From Paenibacillus wulumuqiensis (GTDB lineage Bacteria; Bacillota; Bacilli; Paenibacillales; Paenibacillaceae): a DNA stretch of 64,000 bases. How positions within the stretch are numbered: the stretch's first letter is position 1; each line of letters begins with the position of its first letter. The notes below the pieces were generated by a model. The model was given only the letters and a program-made list of their open reading frames with translations. It had not been told where the DNA came from and did no database searches. Below are positions 18,861-27,699 of this stretch, piece after piece. The position numbers and the translations under genes were made by a program. The stretch lies in the NCBI RefSeq assembly GCF_000971965.1, contig NZ_LAQP01000013.1, positions 217,407 through 281,406 on the forward strand, in the 5' to 3' direction.

Positions 18861-20141
18861 TTGAATAATACAGGATTTGAACGCGGTGAAGTGAATGGAA
18901 TCCGTGTGCATGTCATGCCGACTACACGTTTTAAAACATTTGCGGTCTCCCTCTATATGGGCGTGCCGCTTGCAGAAAATACAGTAACACCAACAGCGTT
19001 GATTCCGTTTATATTGCGCAGAGGGACCGAGACCTATCCGGAGACGACCAGTTTCCGTGAAGCGCTGGAAAATATGTACGGAGCTGGATTTGGATTTGAC
19101 GTATACAAAAAAGGCGATTACCAGATGGTTCAGCTGCGCATGGATACTATTAACGATTCCTTCGTAGCTTCGGACGAACCGTTGCTGTCCCGTACGCTCG
19201 CTTTCCTCGGAGAAACGGTTACCCGTCCGGTACTGGAAAATGGCCGTTTCCGTGAAAAATACGTACAGGCTGAACGTGAAAATGTACGAAAACGCATGGA
19301 AGCCGTAATCGATGACAAAATCCGCTATGCTGCCGAGCGCTGTATTCAGGAAATGTGCAAGGACGAACCGTATCGTCTGAGTGCACTCGGCAAAATGGAT
19401 GTGCTGGATCAGCTGGATGGTGCCAGCGTCTATGAGCAGTACCAGCAGTGGCTCTCCAACAGCAGTATGGATCTGTATATCGTAGGGGATACGACGCTGG
19501 ATGAAGTGATGCAGCTGGTAGGACGTCATTTCCAGGTGAATCGCTCAGCTACGGTCATGTATACACCGGCAGTACCTCGTCCGGCAGCACCGGAAGTCAG
19601 ACAGGTTATCGAAGAAATGGCGGTCAGCCAGGGCAAGCTGAATATGGGTCTGCGTACATCGATTACTTACAGCGATGAGCGTTATGCAGCTGCACTCGTA
19701 GCCAATGGCGTACTGGGCGGATTCCCGCATTCCAAGCTGTTCATGAATGTACGCGAAAAGGAAAGTCTGGCTTATTATGTCGGTTCGCGCTTTGACCCAT
19801 ACAAAGGAATCGCTACCATCCAGTCGGGCATTGAATTACAGAATTTTGAAAAGGCACTGGAAATTATCCGTCAGCAGCTGTCCAATCTGCAGACTGGCGA
19901 TATTACCGAATCGGAAATTTCACAAACCAAAGCATTGATTCGCAATGACCTGCTGGAATCCAGAGATTCGGCGTATCAGATGATTGCCTATGACTTTAAC
20001 GGACTGTTCTCTGACAAAGAGCGCAGCGTAGATGAATTATTGACAGGTATTGAGCAGATCACAGCCGACGAGATTCAGGCGGCTTCCAGCGTACTGCAGC
20101 TGGATACCATTTACTTTTTAACAGGGCAGAAGGAGGCGTAA
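18861..20141 (+). CDS. M16 family protein lacking the zinc site (YmfF-type)
   Basis: A 426-residue M16-fold protein matching YmfF by position and by pairing with the next gene. Where active M16 enzymes carry HxxEH, this protein reads LIPFILRRGTETYP, so no zinc site is present and it is probably the inactive partner of an M16 pair. The M16 C-terminal half is recognisable (GGFPHSKLFMNVREKESLAYYV). I choose TTG 18861 because AAAGGGG (18846-18852) is 8 bases upstream; an in-frame ATG at 18819 has no ribosome site and abuts the promoter. The next gene begins 4 bases after the stop. Confidence 0.85.
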   Translation: MNNTGFERGEVNGIRVHVMPTTRFKTFAVSLYMGVPLAENTVTPTALIPFILRRGTETYPETTSFREALENMYGAGFGFDVYKKGDYQMVQLRMDTINDSFVASDEPLLSRTLAFLGETVTRPVLENGRFREKYVQAERENVRKRMEAVIDDKIRYAAERCIQEMCKDEPYRLSALGKMDVLDQLDGASVYEQYQQWLSNSSMDLYIVGDTTLDEVMQLVGRHFQVNRSATVMYTPAVPRPAAPEVRQVIEEMAVSQGKLNMGLRTSITYSDERYAAALVANGVLGGFPHSKLFMNVREKESLAYYVGSRFDPYKGIATIQSGIELQNFEKALEIIRQQLSNLQTGDITESEISQTKALIRNDLLESRDSAYQMIAYDFNGLFSDKERSVDELLTGIEQITADEIQAASSVLQLDTIYFLTGQKEA

Positions 20142-20145
20142 TCAT

Positions 20146-21429
20146 ATGGAAAGCATTCACTACGATCGTTTACAGGAAACGCTGTATCATGAGAAATTGG
20201 ATAACGGACTTGAAGTATATGTGCTTCCCAAGGAAGGCTTCCAGAAAACCTATGCCACCTTTGCGACCCGTTATGGTTCGGTAGATAACCATTTCCAGGT
20301 AGAAGGACAGGAAGAAGTCAAAGTGCCGGATGGCATTGCCCATTTTCTGGAGCATAAAATGTTTGAAGAGCCGGATGGCGTAGACGTATTCTCCAAATTC
20401 TCGGCCAAAGGGGCATCCGCCAACGCTTTTACAAGCTTTGAGCAGACGGTATATTTATTTTCGGCTACCGAACAGATCGAGGACAATCTGGATACCCTGC
20501 TAAATTATGTACAGAATCCTTATTTCACTAAGGAAAATGTGGACAAGGAAAAAGGCATTATCGGGCAGGAAATCCAGATGTACAATGATAACCCGGACTG
20601 GCGCGTATATTACGGACTGATCGAAGCGATGTATCAGAAGCATCCGGTACGTATCGATATTGCAGGGACGATTGAATCGATCAGCGGCATTACCAAGGAT
20701 ACACTGTATACCTGTTACAATACGTTTTATCATCCATCCAATATGATGCTGTTTGTGGTTGGGGGTGTGAATCCGGAGCAGGTGATCGAGCAGGTACGAC
20801 GCAATCAGGCAGCCAAGAATTATGAGCCTCAGGGGCAGATTCATCGTTACTTTGACGAAGAGCCGGCAGCCGTGGGTGAGAAATGGAACGAGATCAAGCT
20901 TCCGGTATCCCAGCCGAAGTTTCTGATGGGGTTCAAGGAGACCGATACCGGGCTGACCGGTGAAGCGCTGCAGCGCAAAAACCTGACAACCAAGCTGATG
21001 CTGGATCTGCTGCTTGGCAACAGTACGGCTCTGTATCAGCAGCTGTATGATGAAGATCTGATTTCAGATGATTTTGGCTATGATTATACAAGTACATCGG
21101 AATATGCCTACTCCATGATTGGCGGCGATACCCGCGATCCCAAGCTGCTCGTTCAGCGCCTTCAGGAAGAGATCGGCAAAGTGGTAGAGACCGGTTTCAG
21201 TCAGGAAGCATTTGACCGTTCTCTGCGCAAGCGTATCGGTAATTATTTGCGCCTGCTCAATTCACCGGAAAGCATTGCGCATGAATTTACCCGCAACCGG
21301 TTCAAAGACAGTGATTTCTTTGCTATTCTGCCTATCTATGAGTCGCTTACACTGGATGATGTAAACCAGCGTCTGCGTGATCATATGAATTGGGAGCAGC
21401 TGGCGGTATCGGTGGTTGTCAGTCCATGA
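20146..21429 (+). CDS. M16 family zinc metalloprotease (YmfH-type)
   Basis: A 427-residue M16 peptidase with the inverted zinc motif HFLEH at 66-70 and a downstream acidic cluster (DKEKGIIGQEIQMYNDNPDW). The family is known for paired subunits, one with and one without a zinc site, as in bacterial AlbE/AlbF-like and mitochondrial processing peptidases; the preceding gene fits the inactive partner. GAAGGAGGCGTAATCAT precedes the ATG. The next gene overlaps its stop by 4 bases. The physiological substrate is unknown. Confidence 0.9.
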   Translation: MESIHYDRLQETLYHEKLDNGLEVYVLPKEGFQKTYATFATRYGSVDNHFQVEGQEEVKVPDGIAHFLEHKMFEEPDGVDVFSKFSAKGASANAFTSFEQTVYLFSATEQIEDNLDTLLNYVQNPYFTKENVDKEKGIIGQEIQMYNDNPDWRVYYGLIEAMYQKHPVRIDIAGTIESISGITKDTLYTCYNTFYHPSNMMLFVVGGVNPEQVIEQVRRNQAAKNYEPQGQIHRYFDEEPAAVGEKWNEIKLPVSQPKFLMGFKETDTGLTGEALQRKNLTTKLMLDLLLGNSTALYQQLYDEDLISDDFGYDYTSTSEYAYSMIGGDTRDPKLLVQRLQEEIGKVVETGFSQEAFDRSLRKRIGNYLRLLNSPESIAHEFTRNRFKDSDFFAILPIYESLTLDDVNQRLRDHMNWEQLAVSVVVSP

Positions 21430-22196
21430 GTGAAGAACGTTCAGGAGACCGCAAACTATTTTCCGAAATGACGGTGCTCGTCACGGGTGCCAGCCGGGGA
21501 ATAGGTGCGGCTATCGCCAGAAGATTTGCCATGGCGGGTATGAACGTTGTCGTTCATTATCGTCATTCACATGAACAGGCCAATGAAGTAGCGCGGAGCT
21601 GCCTGGAATATGGCGTTCGGGTGCTTACGATATCGGCAGATCTGCGCAGTCTGGAAAATATCAGACGAATGCAGGAAAAGCTGGAGCAGCATGGTATGCA
21701 GCCGGATATTCTGGTTAATAACGCAGGGATATCCCATTACGGGATGCTGGCTGATATGAGTGAAGAGGAATTTGATGAAGTGATTTCCACCAATCTCAAA
21801 GCCGTTTTCCTCTGTTCACAGACCTTTATGCCGTATATGATTCGCCAGCAGTATGGACGCATTATCAATGTATCCAGCATATGGGGCATGACAGGAGCAT
21901 CCTGCGAGGTGCTGTACTCAGCGAGCAAAGGCGGAGTGAATGCATTTACCAAAGCGCTGGCCAAGGAGCTGGCTCCATCCGGCGTGACGGTCAATGCCAT
22001 TGCTCCTGGAGCGGTGCGTACCGAAATGATTGCCCATCTGCAGCAGGATGAACTGCAGATGCTGGAAGACGATATTCCGGCTGGCCGGATCGCTGAGCCG
22101 GATGAAATTGCCTCCATGGTGTATTTTCTTTCTTTGCCCGAATCCGGTTATATGACCGGGCAGATAGTCAGTCCCAACGGAGGCTGGCTCACCTGA
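21426..22196 (+). CDS. Short-chain dehydrogenase/reductase (YmfI-type)
   Basis: A 256-residue classical SDR. The cofactor motif TGASRGIG is at 20-27, the structural NNAG at 98-101, and the catalytic YSASK at 164-168 with the preceding Ser (NVSSIWG). The ATG at 21426 overlaps the upstream stop (ATGA), so translation is coupled and the in-frame GTG at 21390 is not needed. It resembles FabG-like reductases by motifs, but the substrate cannot be told. In B. subtilis ymfI follows ymfH in the same way. The small ymfJ gene usually next is not visible. Confidence 0.88.
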   Translation: MSEERSGDRKLFSEMTVLVTGASRGIGAAIARRFAMAGMNVVVHYRHSHEQANEVARSCLEYGVRVLTISADLRSLENIRRMQEKLEQHGMQPDILVNNAGISHYGMLADMSEEEFDEVISTNLKAVFLCSQTFMPYMIRQQYGRIINVSSIWGMTGASCEVLYSASKGGVNAFTKALAKELAPSGVTVNAIAPGAVRTEMIAHLQQDELQMLEDDIPAGRIAEPDEIASMVYFLSLPESGYMTGQIVSPNGGWLT

Positions 22197-22546
22197 ATGC
22201 AGTGATCTGAAGTTGCAGTGTTTCCGCCTAATGGAAGTCATACCAGGGAAGCTTCTATCTTATTGCATAGAGGCTTCTATGCGTTATGGTTAGAGAGCCC
22301 GGCAGAGCAATTGACAGGCATTCCAAAGTTGTTACCTTTCGCGGCTTGCCTTTCTATATCATTTTATATATCATTAACGTGTTAAGGACTTGAAGCTGAC
22401 AGCAGTATGTGATCGGACAGGATCAACTGCTTTTTTATTATAAATTAAGGTCATTTATCAAAATAGGCACGGATTTTATTAATCTGATATACATCGCCCG
22501 CACGCAATGAGCAGACTCATTGCAAGAACGGGAAGAAAGGTTCGAG
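22197..22546. other. Intergenic region ymfI-ymfK (350 bases)
   Basis: No gene. It contains a GAAGCTTCTAT/ATAGAGGCTTC hairpin (22248-22277), a promoter-like pair TTGCCT (22346-22351) and TATCAT (22369-22374), a terminator-like hairpin (22401-22438) and a perfect GCAATGAG-CAGA-CTCATTGC hairpin (22504-22523) just before the ymfK ribosome site. Confidence 0.55.
22401..22438 (+). terminator. Intrinsic terminator or attenuator before ymfK
   Basis: AGCAGT plus TGATC pair with GATCA plus ACTGCT, followed by TTTTTTATT. It follows a promoter-like sequence, so it could end ymfI read-through or attenuate the ymfK leader. Confidence 0.6.
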
Positions 22547-23320
22547 GTGAACGTGGAATTAAAACAATGGTATTTGGAGTACAGGATACATAAAAACCGT
22601 CCTGGCCTGCTTGGCGATGTCGCTTCTCTGCTGGGAATGCTCAATGTGAATATTCGCACCATTAACGGCGTGGAGGGCAAGACCAGAGGGATGCTGCTGG
22701 AATCGGATGATGACGAGAAAATTGTACTGCTTGGCGATATGCTGGCCAAGGTAACGAATATTACGATTACGGCATTGCGTCAGCCCAAACTGGTTGATAT
22801 TCTCGCGGTTCGGCATGGTCGTTATATTGAGCGCGATTCCGACGACAAGAAGACATTCCGTTTTACAAGGGAAGAACTTGGTTTACTTGTCGACTTTTTG
22901 GGTGAAATATTCAAGCGTGAAGGCAATCAGATTATCGGTCTGCGCGGAATGCCGCGAGTAGGCAAGACCGAATCGATTATTGCCGGCAGTGTCTGTGCGA
23001 TGAAACGCTGGACATTCGTATCTTCCACCCTGCTGAGACAGACGGTACGCAGCCAGCTGTCCGAGGAAGAGATGAACGATGCGAATGTATTTATTATCGA
23101 TGGTATCGTCAGCACGATCCGTTCGAATGAACGTCATCATGAACTGCTGCAAAATATTATGCAGATGCAAAGTACCAAGGTTATTGAGCATCCGGATATT
23201 TTCGTCAGAGAGTCGGATTATGACTACAGCGATTTTGATATTATTATTGAACTGCGTAACAATCCGGATGAAGAGATCGTCTATGATAAATTCACCGAAA
23301 GTTATACGGACGATATTTAA
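22547..23320 (+). CDS. DUF3388 protein with N-terminal ACT-like domain (YmfK-type)
   Basis: A 257-residue protein of the DUF3388/YmfK family of sporulating Bacillales; the function is not established. The N-terminal 70 residues look like an ACT-type ligand domain (KNRPGLLGDVASLLGMLNVNIRTING). The rest contains a P-loop-like region (RGMPRVGKTESIIAGS) and ends in an acidic tail. The start is set at GTG 22547, with GAAAGG (22535-22540) six bases upstream; a TTG at 22520 falls inside a perfect hairpin and is less likely. It precedes the RodZ-like gene as in B. subtilis. Confidence 0.82.
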   Translation: MNVELKQWYLEYRIHKNRPGLLGDVASLLGMLNVNIRTINGVEGKTRGMLLESDDDEKIVLLGDMLAKVTNITITALRQPKLVDILAVRHGRYIERDSDDKKTFRFTREELGLLVDFLGEIFKREGNQIIGLRGMPRVGKTESIIAGSVCAMKRWTFVSSTLLRQTVRSQLSEEEMNDANVFIIDGIVSTIRSNERHHELLQNIMQMQSTKVIEHPDIFVRESDYDYSDFDIIIELRNNPDEEIVYDKFTESYTDDI

Positions 23321-23354
23321 TAGCTACAAAACAATCTAATCAGGAGGTAATAGT

Positions 23355-24455
23355 ATGTCAGATCTGGGTCGCCAATTAAGAGACGCCCGCCTTGCTAGAG
23401 GTTTATCGCTCGATGATGTACAGGAAATGACAAAAATACGCAAACGCTACTTGGAAGCCATCGAAGCGGGTGATTTCAAGGTGCTCCCGGGCAGTTTCTA
23501 TGTACGGGCTTTTATCAAGACCTACGCGGAAGCCGTCGGGTTAAACGCGGACGAATTATTGCAGGAGCATCAGGATGCAGTACCGGAGGCAGAACCGGAA
23601 CCGGTGATGGAGCCTGTCGTGCAGCAGCGCAGATCAGCTAGACGTACGGCTTCAACGGGACGCAGCGGTAAATGGCTGTCGACTGTGCTGATGTGGACAT
23701 TCCCCATCCTGATCATTGTGCTGGTGTGGATCTTTGTTATTAACAACAAAAATGGAGCGCCGGATATTGCTGATAATACAACTCCACCAAAACAGCAGCA
23801 GAGTACGACAACGACGCCACCGAGCACAACAACACCACCTACCCAAAATACAGGTCAACAGCAGCCGAGTGACTCTACCGGAACCGAGCAACAGCCTTCC
23901 GGAACAGGCACCGAGCAGACACCTGGAGGTACGGAATCGACTGATGGTACAGAGACAGGCACTGAGACTGCAGAAGGTACAACGACCGACACATCGGCTA
24001 ATCCGGTAATCACGGAAGCGGGCAAAGAAGGTCGTAATACCATTTTCAATGTCAATTACACAGGTACCACACCACTAAAAGTAAATATCGCAGCCACCGG
24101 ACAGAGCTGGCTGGAAGTCTACAAATCTGCGGATACAAGCGGAGAACGCCTTTTCTATAACAATACAGAGAGCGGACAAAGCCTGTCCTATGATCTGACA
24201 GATACCGGATTGTTCATCAAATCAGGGAATTCCCGAGCAACCAATATCACGATCAACGGACAGACCATTACCGACGGCAAGGCAACTTCCCGTATTGTAC
24301 TAAAATGGGTGAAAGAAGATGCAGCGGCAGCAGGCACTTCTACCGAGGGAACAGACAGTACCGGAACGACGGGAACTACCGAAGGAACAGATAGTACAGG
24401 TACAACATCCACTACGGATACAGGTACTACCGATTCTTCTACAGACGGCAACTGA
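23355..24455 (+). CDS. RodZ-like helix-turn-helix membrane protein (YmfM-type)
   Basis: A 366-residue protein with an N-terminal Xre-type helix-turn-helix (about 1-68; LRDARLARGLSLDDVQEMT), one transmembrane segment (about 107-129), a Thr/Gln/Pro/Gly-rich linker (about 135-210), a DUF4115 domain (about 215-320; WLEVYKSADTSGERLFYN) and a second Thr/Gly/Ser tail (about 325-366) with near-repeats of GTDSTGTT. The layout matches RodZ, which links MreB filaments to the cell wall machinery. The low-complexity tail after DUF4115 is unusual. CAGGAGGTAATAGT precedes the ATG. Confidence 0.88.
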   Translation: MSDLGRQLRDARLARGLSLDDVQEMTKIRKRYLEAIEAGDFKVLPGSFYVRAFIKTYAEAVGLNADELLQEHQDAVPEAEPEPVMEPVVQQRRSARRTASTGRSGKWLSTVLMWTFPILIIVLVWIFVINNKNGAPDIADNTTPPKQQQSTTTTPPSTTTPPTQNTGQQQPSDSTGTEQQPSGTGTEQTPGGTESTDGTETGTETAEGTTTDTSANPVITEAGKEGRNTIFNVNYTGTTPLKVNIAATGQSWLEVYKSADTSGERLFYNNTESGQSLSYDLTDTGLFIKSGNSRATNITINGQTITDGKATSRIVLKWVKEDAAAAGTSTEGTDSTGTTGTTEGTDSTGTTSTTDTGTTDSSTDGN

Positions 24456-24464
24456 CTTTGTCAC

Positions 24465-24510
24465 AAAAGGATATCCGCTGTTCTGTTACCGGAACAGCGG
24501 ATATCCTTTT
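24465..24510 (+). terminator. Intrinsic terminator after the RodZ-like gene
   Basis: AAAAGGATATCCGCTGTTC pairs almost perfectly with GAACAGCGGATATCCTTTT; the T-tract is short (4 Ts). Confidence 0.8.
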
Positions 24511-24669
24511 CCCGTGAAGTGACCGGAATGAAATGGTCAAAATAGATAGGAAACCGGTCAAATGGTTTAATACTGTTCAGACGCTGGTTTCGTAATGATT
24601 GCTCTGACAAGAATTAGACTTGCAGTGTAGTTTGACCTATAATTTAATTGACAAAGAGGGGGAGACAGA

Positions 24670-25161
24670 ATGGCTTCAGAAAGTTCATTTGATATTGTAT
24701 CCAAACTGGACATGCAAGAGATGACCAATGCTATTCATCAGACAGAAAAGGAATTGGCAAGCCGTTATGATTTCAAAGGCAGCAAGAGTAAATTGACTCT
24801 GGAAAAGGACACACTCGTCCTTGTCTCCGACGATGATTACAAACTGGGTGCACTGATCGAGATTTTGCAGGCTAAAATGGTAAAACGGGGACTGCCCGTT
24901 AAAAATATTGAATACGGATCGATCGAATCCGCTTCCCTGGGAACTGTACGCCAGCGTCTCAAGCTGAAGCAGGGAATTGACCAGGATAACGCCAGAAAGA
25001 TCAATATCCTGATTCGTGATTCCAAGCTCAAAGTAAAAAGTCAGATTCAGGGAGATCAACTGCGTGTAACCGGTAAGAGCAGAGATGATCTGCAGGCTGT
25101 GATCCAGCTTCTGCGCAAGGCGGATCTGCCGTTGGATCTGCAATTTACGAATATGAAATAA
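24670..25161 (+). CDS. YajQ family nucleotide-binding protein
   Basis: A 163-residue YajQ protein (two ferredoxin-like domains). Family features are SSFDIVSKLDMQEMTNAI at the start, RYDFKGSKSKL, and KDDLQAVIQLLRKADLPLDLQFTN-like ending. YajQ proteins bind nucleotides including cyclic di-GMP in some bacteria; the role here is unknown. GAGGGGGAGACAGA precedes the ATG. Confidence 0.92.
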   Translation: MASESSFDIVSKLDMQEMTNAIHQTEKELASRYDFKGSKSKLTLEKDTLVLVSDDDYKLGALIEILQAKMVKRGLPVKNIEYGSIESASLGTVRQRLKLKQGIDQDNARKINILIRDSKLKVKSQIQGDQLRVTGKSRDDLQAVIQLLRKADLPLDLQFTNMK

Positions 25162-25176
25162 AGGGGCATGTAACCG

Positions 25177-25293
25177 ATGGTTACAGAGCTGATGGAGGCT
25201 GCAAGTTATATGAAAAACAAGATGGGCTCAGGTGCAGTTACATATCAGCCGCTGAATATCCAGACTGCAATCCGTATTGGAGGTGCTCTGTGA
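25177..25293 (+). CDS. Possible small ORF between yajQ and pgsA (38 residues)
   Basis: An ATG at 25177, 10 bases after AAAGGGG, opens a 38-codon frame whose TGA (25291-25293) overlaps the GTG start of pgsA (CTGTGAAC). This arrangement would couple its translation to pgsA. The peptide is not recognised. An internal ATG (25210) would give 27 residues. It may be a real small protein, a leader peptide for pgsA, or chance. Confidence 0.35.
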   Translation: MVTELMEAASYMKNKMGSGAVTYQPLNIQTAIRIGGAL

Positions 25294-25880
25294 ACCTGCC
25301 GAATCGCATAACGCTTGCCCGGATCTGTCTGGTACCGGTCATGATGCTTTTTCTTCTCGTGGACTTTCCATTTGGCGAGAAACTGTTCCGGATCGGAAGC
25401 ATGTTCCAGGTAAGCTATAATGATTTGATTGCTGCATTGATCTTTATTATTGCTGCGAGCACAGACGGAATTGACGGACATATTGCGCGAAGCCGTAATC
25501 TGGTAACCAATCTCGGCAAGCTGCTGGATCCTCTGGCGGATAAGCTGCTTGTATCTGCTGCGCTGATCTCGTTGGTATCCCTGGATAAATGTGCAGCCTG
25601 GATGGCGATCATTATCATTTTTCGGGAATTTGCGATTACGGGTCTGCGGCAGATTGCACTGCTGGAAGGCGCCGTAGTAGCAGCCAGCAACTGGGGTAAA
25701 GCCAAAACCATTACCCAGATTATTGCAATCGTGGCGCTAATGATCAACAATTTCCCATTTGCGCTGCTGGGGATTCCTTTTGACCAGATTGCGATCTGGG
25801 CGGCTACTTTGATTACGCTGTATTCTGGCGTGGATTACTTCGTCAAAAACAAACACCTGATTCACCTGTCCAATTCATAA
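25290..25880 (+). CDS. pgsA: CDP-diacylglycerol-glycerol-3-phosphate 3-phosphatidyltransferase
   Basis: A 196-residue integral membrane enzyme that makes phosphatidylglycerol phosphate, the precursor of phosphatidylglycerol and lipoteichoic acid. The CDP-alcohol phosphotransferase signature DGIDGHIAR followed by GKLLDPLADK is complete, and several hydrophobic segments follow. The start is GTG at 25290 with GGAGGTGCTCT upstream. The order pgsA-cinA-recA matches B. subtilis. A hairpin with Ts follows at 25922. Confidence 0.95.
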   Translation: MNLPNRITLARICLVPVMMLFLLVDFPFGEKLFRIGSMFQVSYNDLIAALIFIIAASTDGIDGHIARSRNLVTNLGKLLDPLADKLLVSAALISLVSLDKCAAWMAIIIIFREFAITGLRQIALLEGAVVAASNWGKAKTITQIIAIVALMINNFPFALLGIPFDQIAIWAATLITLYSGVDYFVKNKHLIHLSNS

Positions 25881-25921
25881 ACGATGTTTCTATATGTAAC
25901 AAATGGGTGATATATGTAAAG

Positions 25922-25951
25922 CGGCAATAGGGAATTCTCTATTGCCGTTTT
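25922..25951 (+). terminator. Intrinsic terminator after pgsA
   Basis: CGGCAATAG / CTATTGCCG hairpin followed by TTTTCT. Confidence 0.75.
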
Positions 25952-26072
25952 CTGTGGATAAAGCTCTCTAGTCTGCATAAACCTATACACCGTACAAACA
26001 GACAGTAAAGTGAACCAAAGGTTAGACCTGACAAATAACGCTGCGTACGATAAACGAGGGGGAGACAAATCG

Positions 26073-27374
26073 ATGAAATCAGTAAAAGCGGAAATTATAG
26101 CGGTAGGTACAGAGCTGCTGCTCGGACAGATTACCAATACCAATGCACGCTACTTGTCACAGCAGTTGTCCTACCTCGGCATTGATGTATATTACCAGAC
26201 TGTTGTAGGCGATAATCTTAATCGGCTGAAGCAGGCCATCGAACTGGCAAGCAGCCGGGCTGATGTTATTCTGTTCTCTGGAGGAATCGGCCCGACGCAG
26301 GATGATCTGACCAAGGATGCTCTTGGAGAAGTGCTTGGCCGTTCCCAGCATATTTATCCGGAAGCAATGAAAAAGGTAGAATCCTTTTTTGAAGGTCGAG
26401 ATAAACCGATGACGGAAAACAACCGCCGTCAGGCTATTATTCTGGAAGGCAGCGAGCCTCTGGATAACGAAGTGGGGCTTGCGGTCGGTATTGCGGTATC
26501 ACAGGACGACAAGCACTATATTGTACTGCCTGGACCACCTAGAGAATTGCAGCCAATGTTCGAGAATCAGGCCAAACCATGGCTGGCCAAAAATGTGCTG
26601 TCCGATGAGCAGCCGATTTATTCCAAAATGCTCAAGTTTGCCGGGATCGGTGAGTCTGCGCTTGAAGATGCACTGCTTGATCTGATCAGTGCCCAGACAG
26701 ATCCGACAATTGCTCCGTATGCCAAAGAAGGCGAAGTGACCATCCGACTTACAACCAAAGCCAATTCGGAAAAAGAAGCGAACGCAAAACTTAAAAATAT
26801 GGAAGCCGAGATTCGTAAACGGCTGCCGGATCATATGTATGCAGACCAGGATATTACGATTGAGGAACAAATACTGCTGATGATGACCGGTATGGGACTT
26901 AGTCTGGCTGCAGCCGAGAGCTGTACCGGCGGTCTCATCATGGAGAATCTGACACGTATTCCAGGCAGTGCGCTTGTCTTTATGGGCGGGGTAGTCAGCT
27001 ACTCCAACGAGATGAAGGAGAAACTGCTGCATGTACCCCATGAGATGCTGGAAGGTGAGGGCGCTCCGGGTGCAGTTAGCGAGGAAGTGGCGGAAGTTAT
27101 GGCTGATGAAGCGCGCAAACTGCTGGATACGGACTTTGCCGTATCCGTAACCGGAGTAGCCGGACCTGGTGCTTCGGAGCGCAAGCCGGTAGGTCTTGTC
27201 TATATCGGACTGGCTGAGCGCAATCGTCCGACCGAAGTATTCAAGCTGAATCTGAAAGGAAATCGTGAAGCAATCCGCATGCGTTCTGCCAAGAACATCA
27301 TGTATCGCCTCTGGCTGCGTCTCAAGGAGCTTCAGAACGAGCAGATTGTTCAAAAGCAGCAGCAGGCAGAATAA
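26073..27374 (+). CDS. cinA: CinA family competence/damage-inducible protein
   Basis: A 433-residue protein with an N-terminal MoaB/Mog-like domain (VGTELLLGQITNTNARYLS, SGGIGPTQDDLTKDAL) and a C-terminal PncC-type domain (AAAESCTGGLIMENLTRIPGSA). The family includes ADP-ribose pyrophosphatase and nicotinamide mononucleotide deamidase activities. The ATG at 26073 follows GAGGGGGAGACAAATCG; an upstream in-frame GTG at 26010 has no ribosome site. It sits before recA as in B. subtilis but is followed by its own terminator. Confidence 0.93.
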   Translation: MKSVKAEIIAVGTELLLGQITNTNARYLSQQLSYLGIDVYYQTVVGDNLNRLKQAIELASSRADVILFSGGIGPTQDDLTKDALGEVLGRSQHIYPEAMKKVESFFEGRDKPMTENNRRQAIILEGSEPLDNEVGLAVGIAVSQDDKHYIVLPGPPRELQPMFENQAKPWLAKNVLSDEQPIYSKMLKFAGIGESALEDALLDLISAQTDPTIAPYAKEGEVTIRLTTKANSEKEANAKLKNMEAEIRKRLPDHMYADQDITIEEQILLMMTGMGLSLAAAESCTGGLIMENLTRIPGSALVFMGGVVSYSNEMKEKLLHVPHEMLEGEGAPGAVSEEVAEVMADEARKLLDTDFAVSVTGVAGPGASERKPVGLVYIGLAERNRPTEVFKLNLKGNREAIRMRSAKNIMYRLWLRLKELQNEQIVQKQQQAE

Positions 27375-27487
27375 ATATAAAACTTGCCAGACAGGCGAGC
27401 AGCGGCTGCAAATGAGCAGAGCTAGAACTATTGATCGACAGTTGCGAATGGATATTCCGATATGTTATGATCAGATCAGACGGAAGA

Positions 27488-27518
27488 ACCGCAGCAATCA
27501 GATTGCTGCGGTTTTTTT
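27488..27518 (+). terminator. Intrinsic terminator after cinA
   Basis: ACCGCAGCAAT-CAG-ATTGCTGCGGT perfect hairpin followed by seven Ts. It separates cinA from recA. Confidence 0.92.
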
Positions 27519-27615
27519 CATTTTGAAGCAGGAAGAACCGCCAAAACAGGTAAATTTGTAGTGTGAATCTTATTTACAAATATTGGTAAAGTTCGATTGG
27601 AGGCGTATAAAAAGA

Positions 27616-27629
27616 CGAATATATGTTCG
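27616..27629 (+). promoter_or_regulatory. LexA (DinR) box upstream of recA
   Basis: CGAATATATGTTCG matches the Gram-positive SOS box CGAACnnnnGTTCG with one mismatch and sits 8 bases before the recA -35. Confidence 0.8.
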
Positions 27630-27637
27630 AAAAAAGC

Positions 27638-27666
27638 TTGGCAAAAGTTGAAAAATGGAGTATAAT
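27638..27666 (+). promoter_or_regulatory. Predicted sigma-A promoter of recA
   Basis: -35 TTGGCA (27638-27643), 17-base spacer, perfect -10 TATAAT (27661-27666). Confidence 0.8.
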
Positions 27667-27699
27667 TAGACTATAAACATTGAGAAGGATGTGAGCTGA

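Noticed and set aside
27265..27561. 98-codon plus frame from the end of cinA into the recA leader
   Set aside because: It runs through the cinA terminator hairpin and has no start signals.
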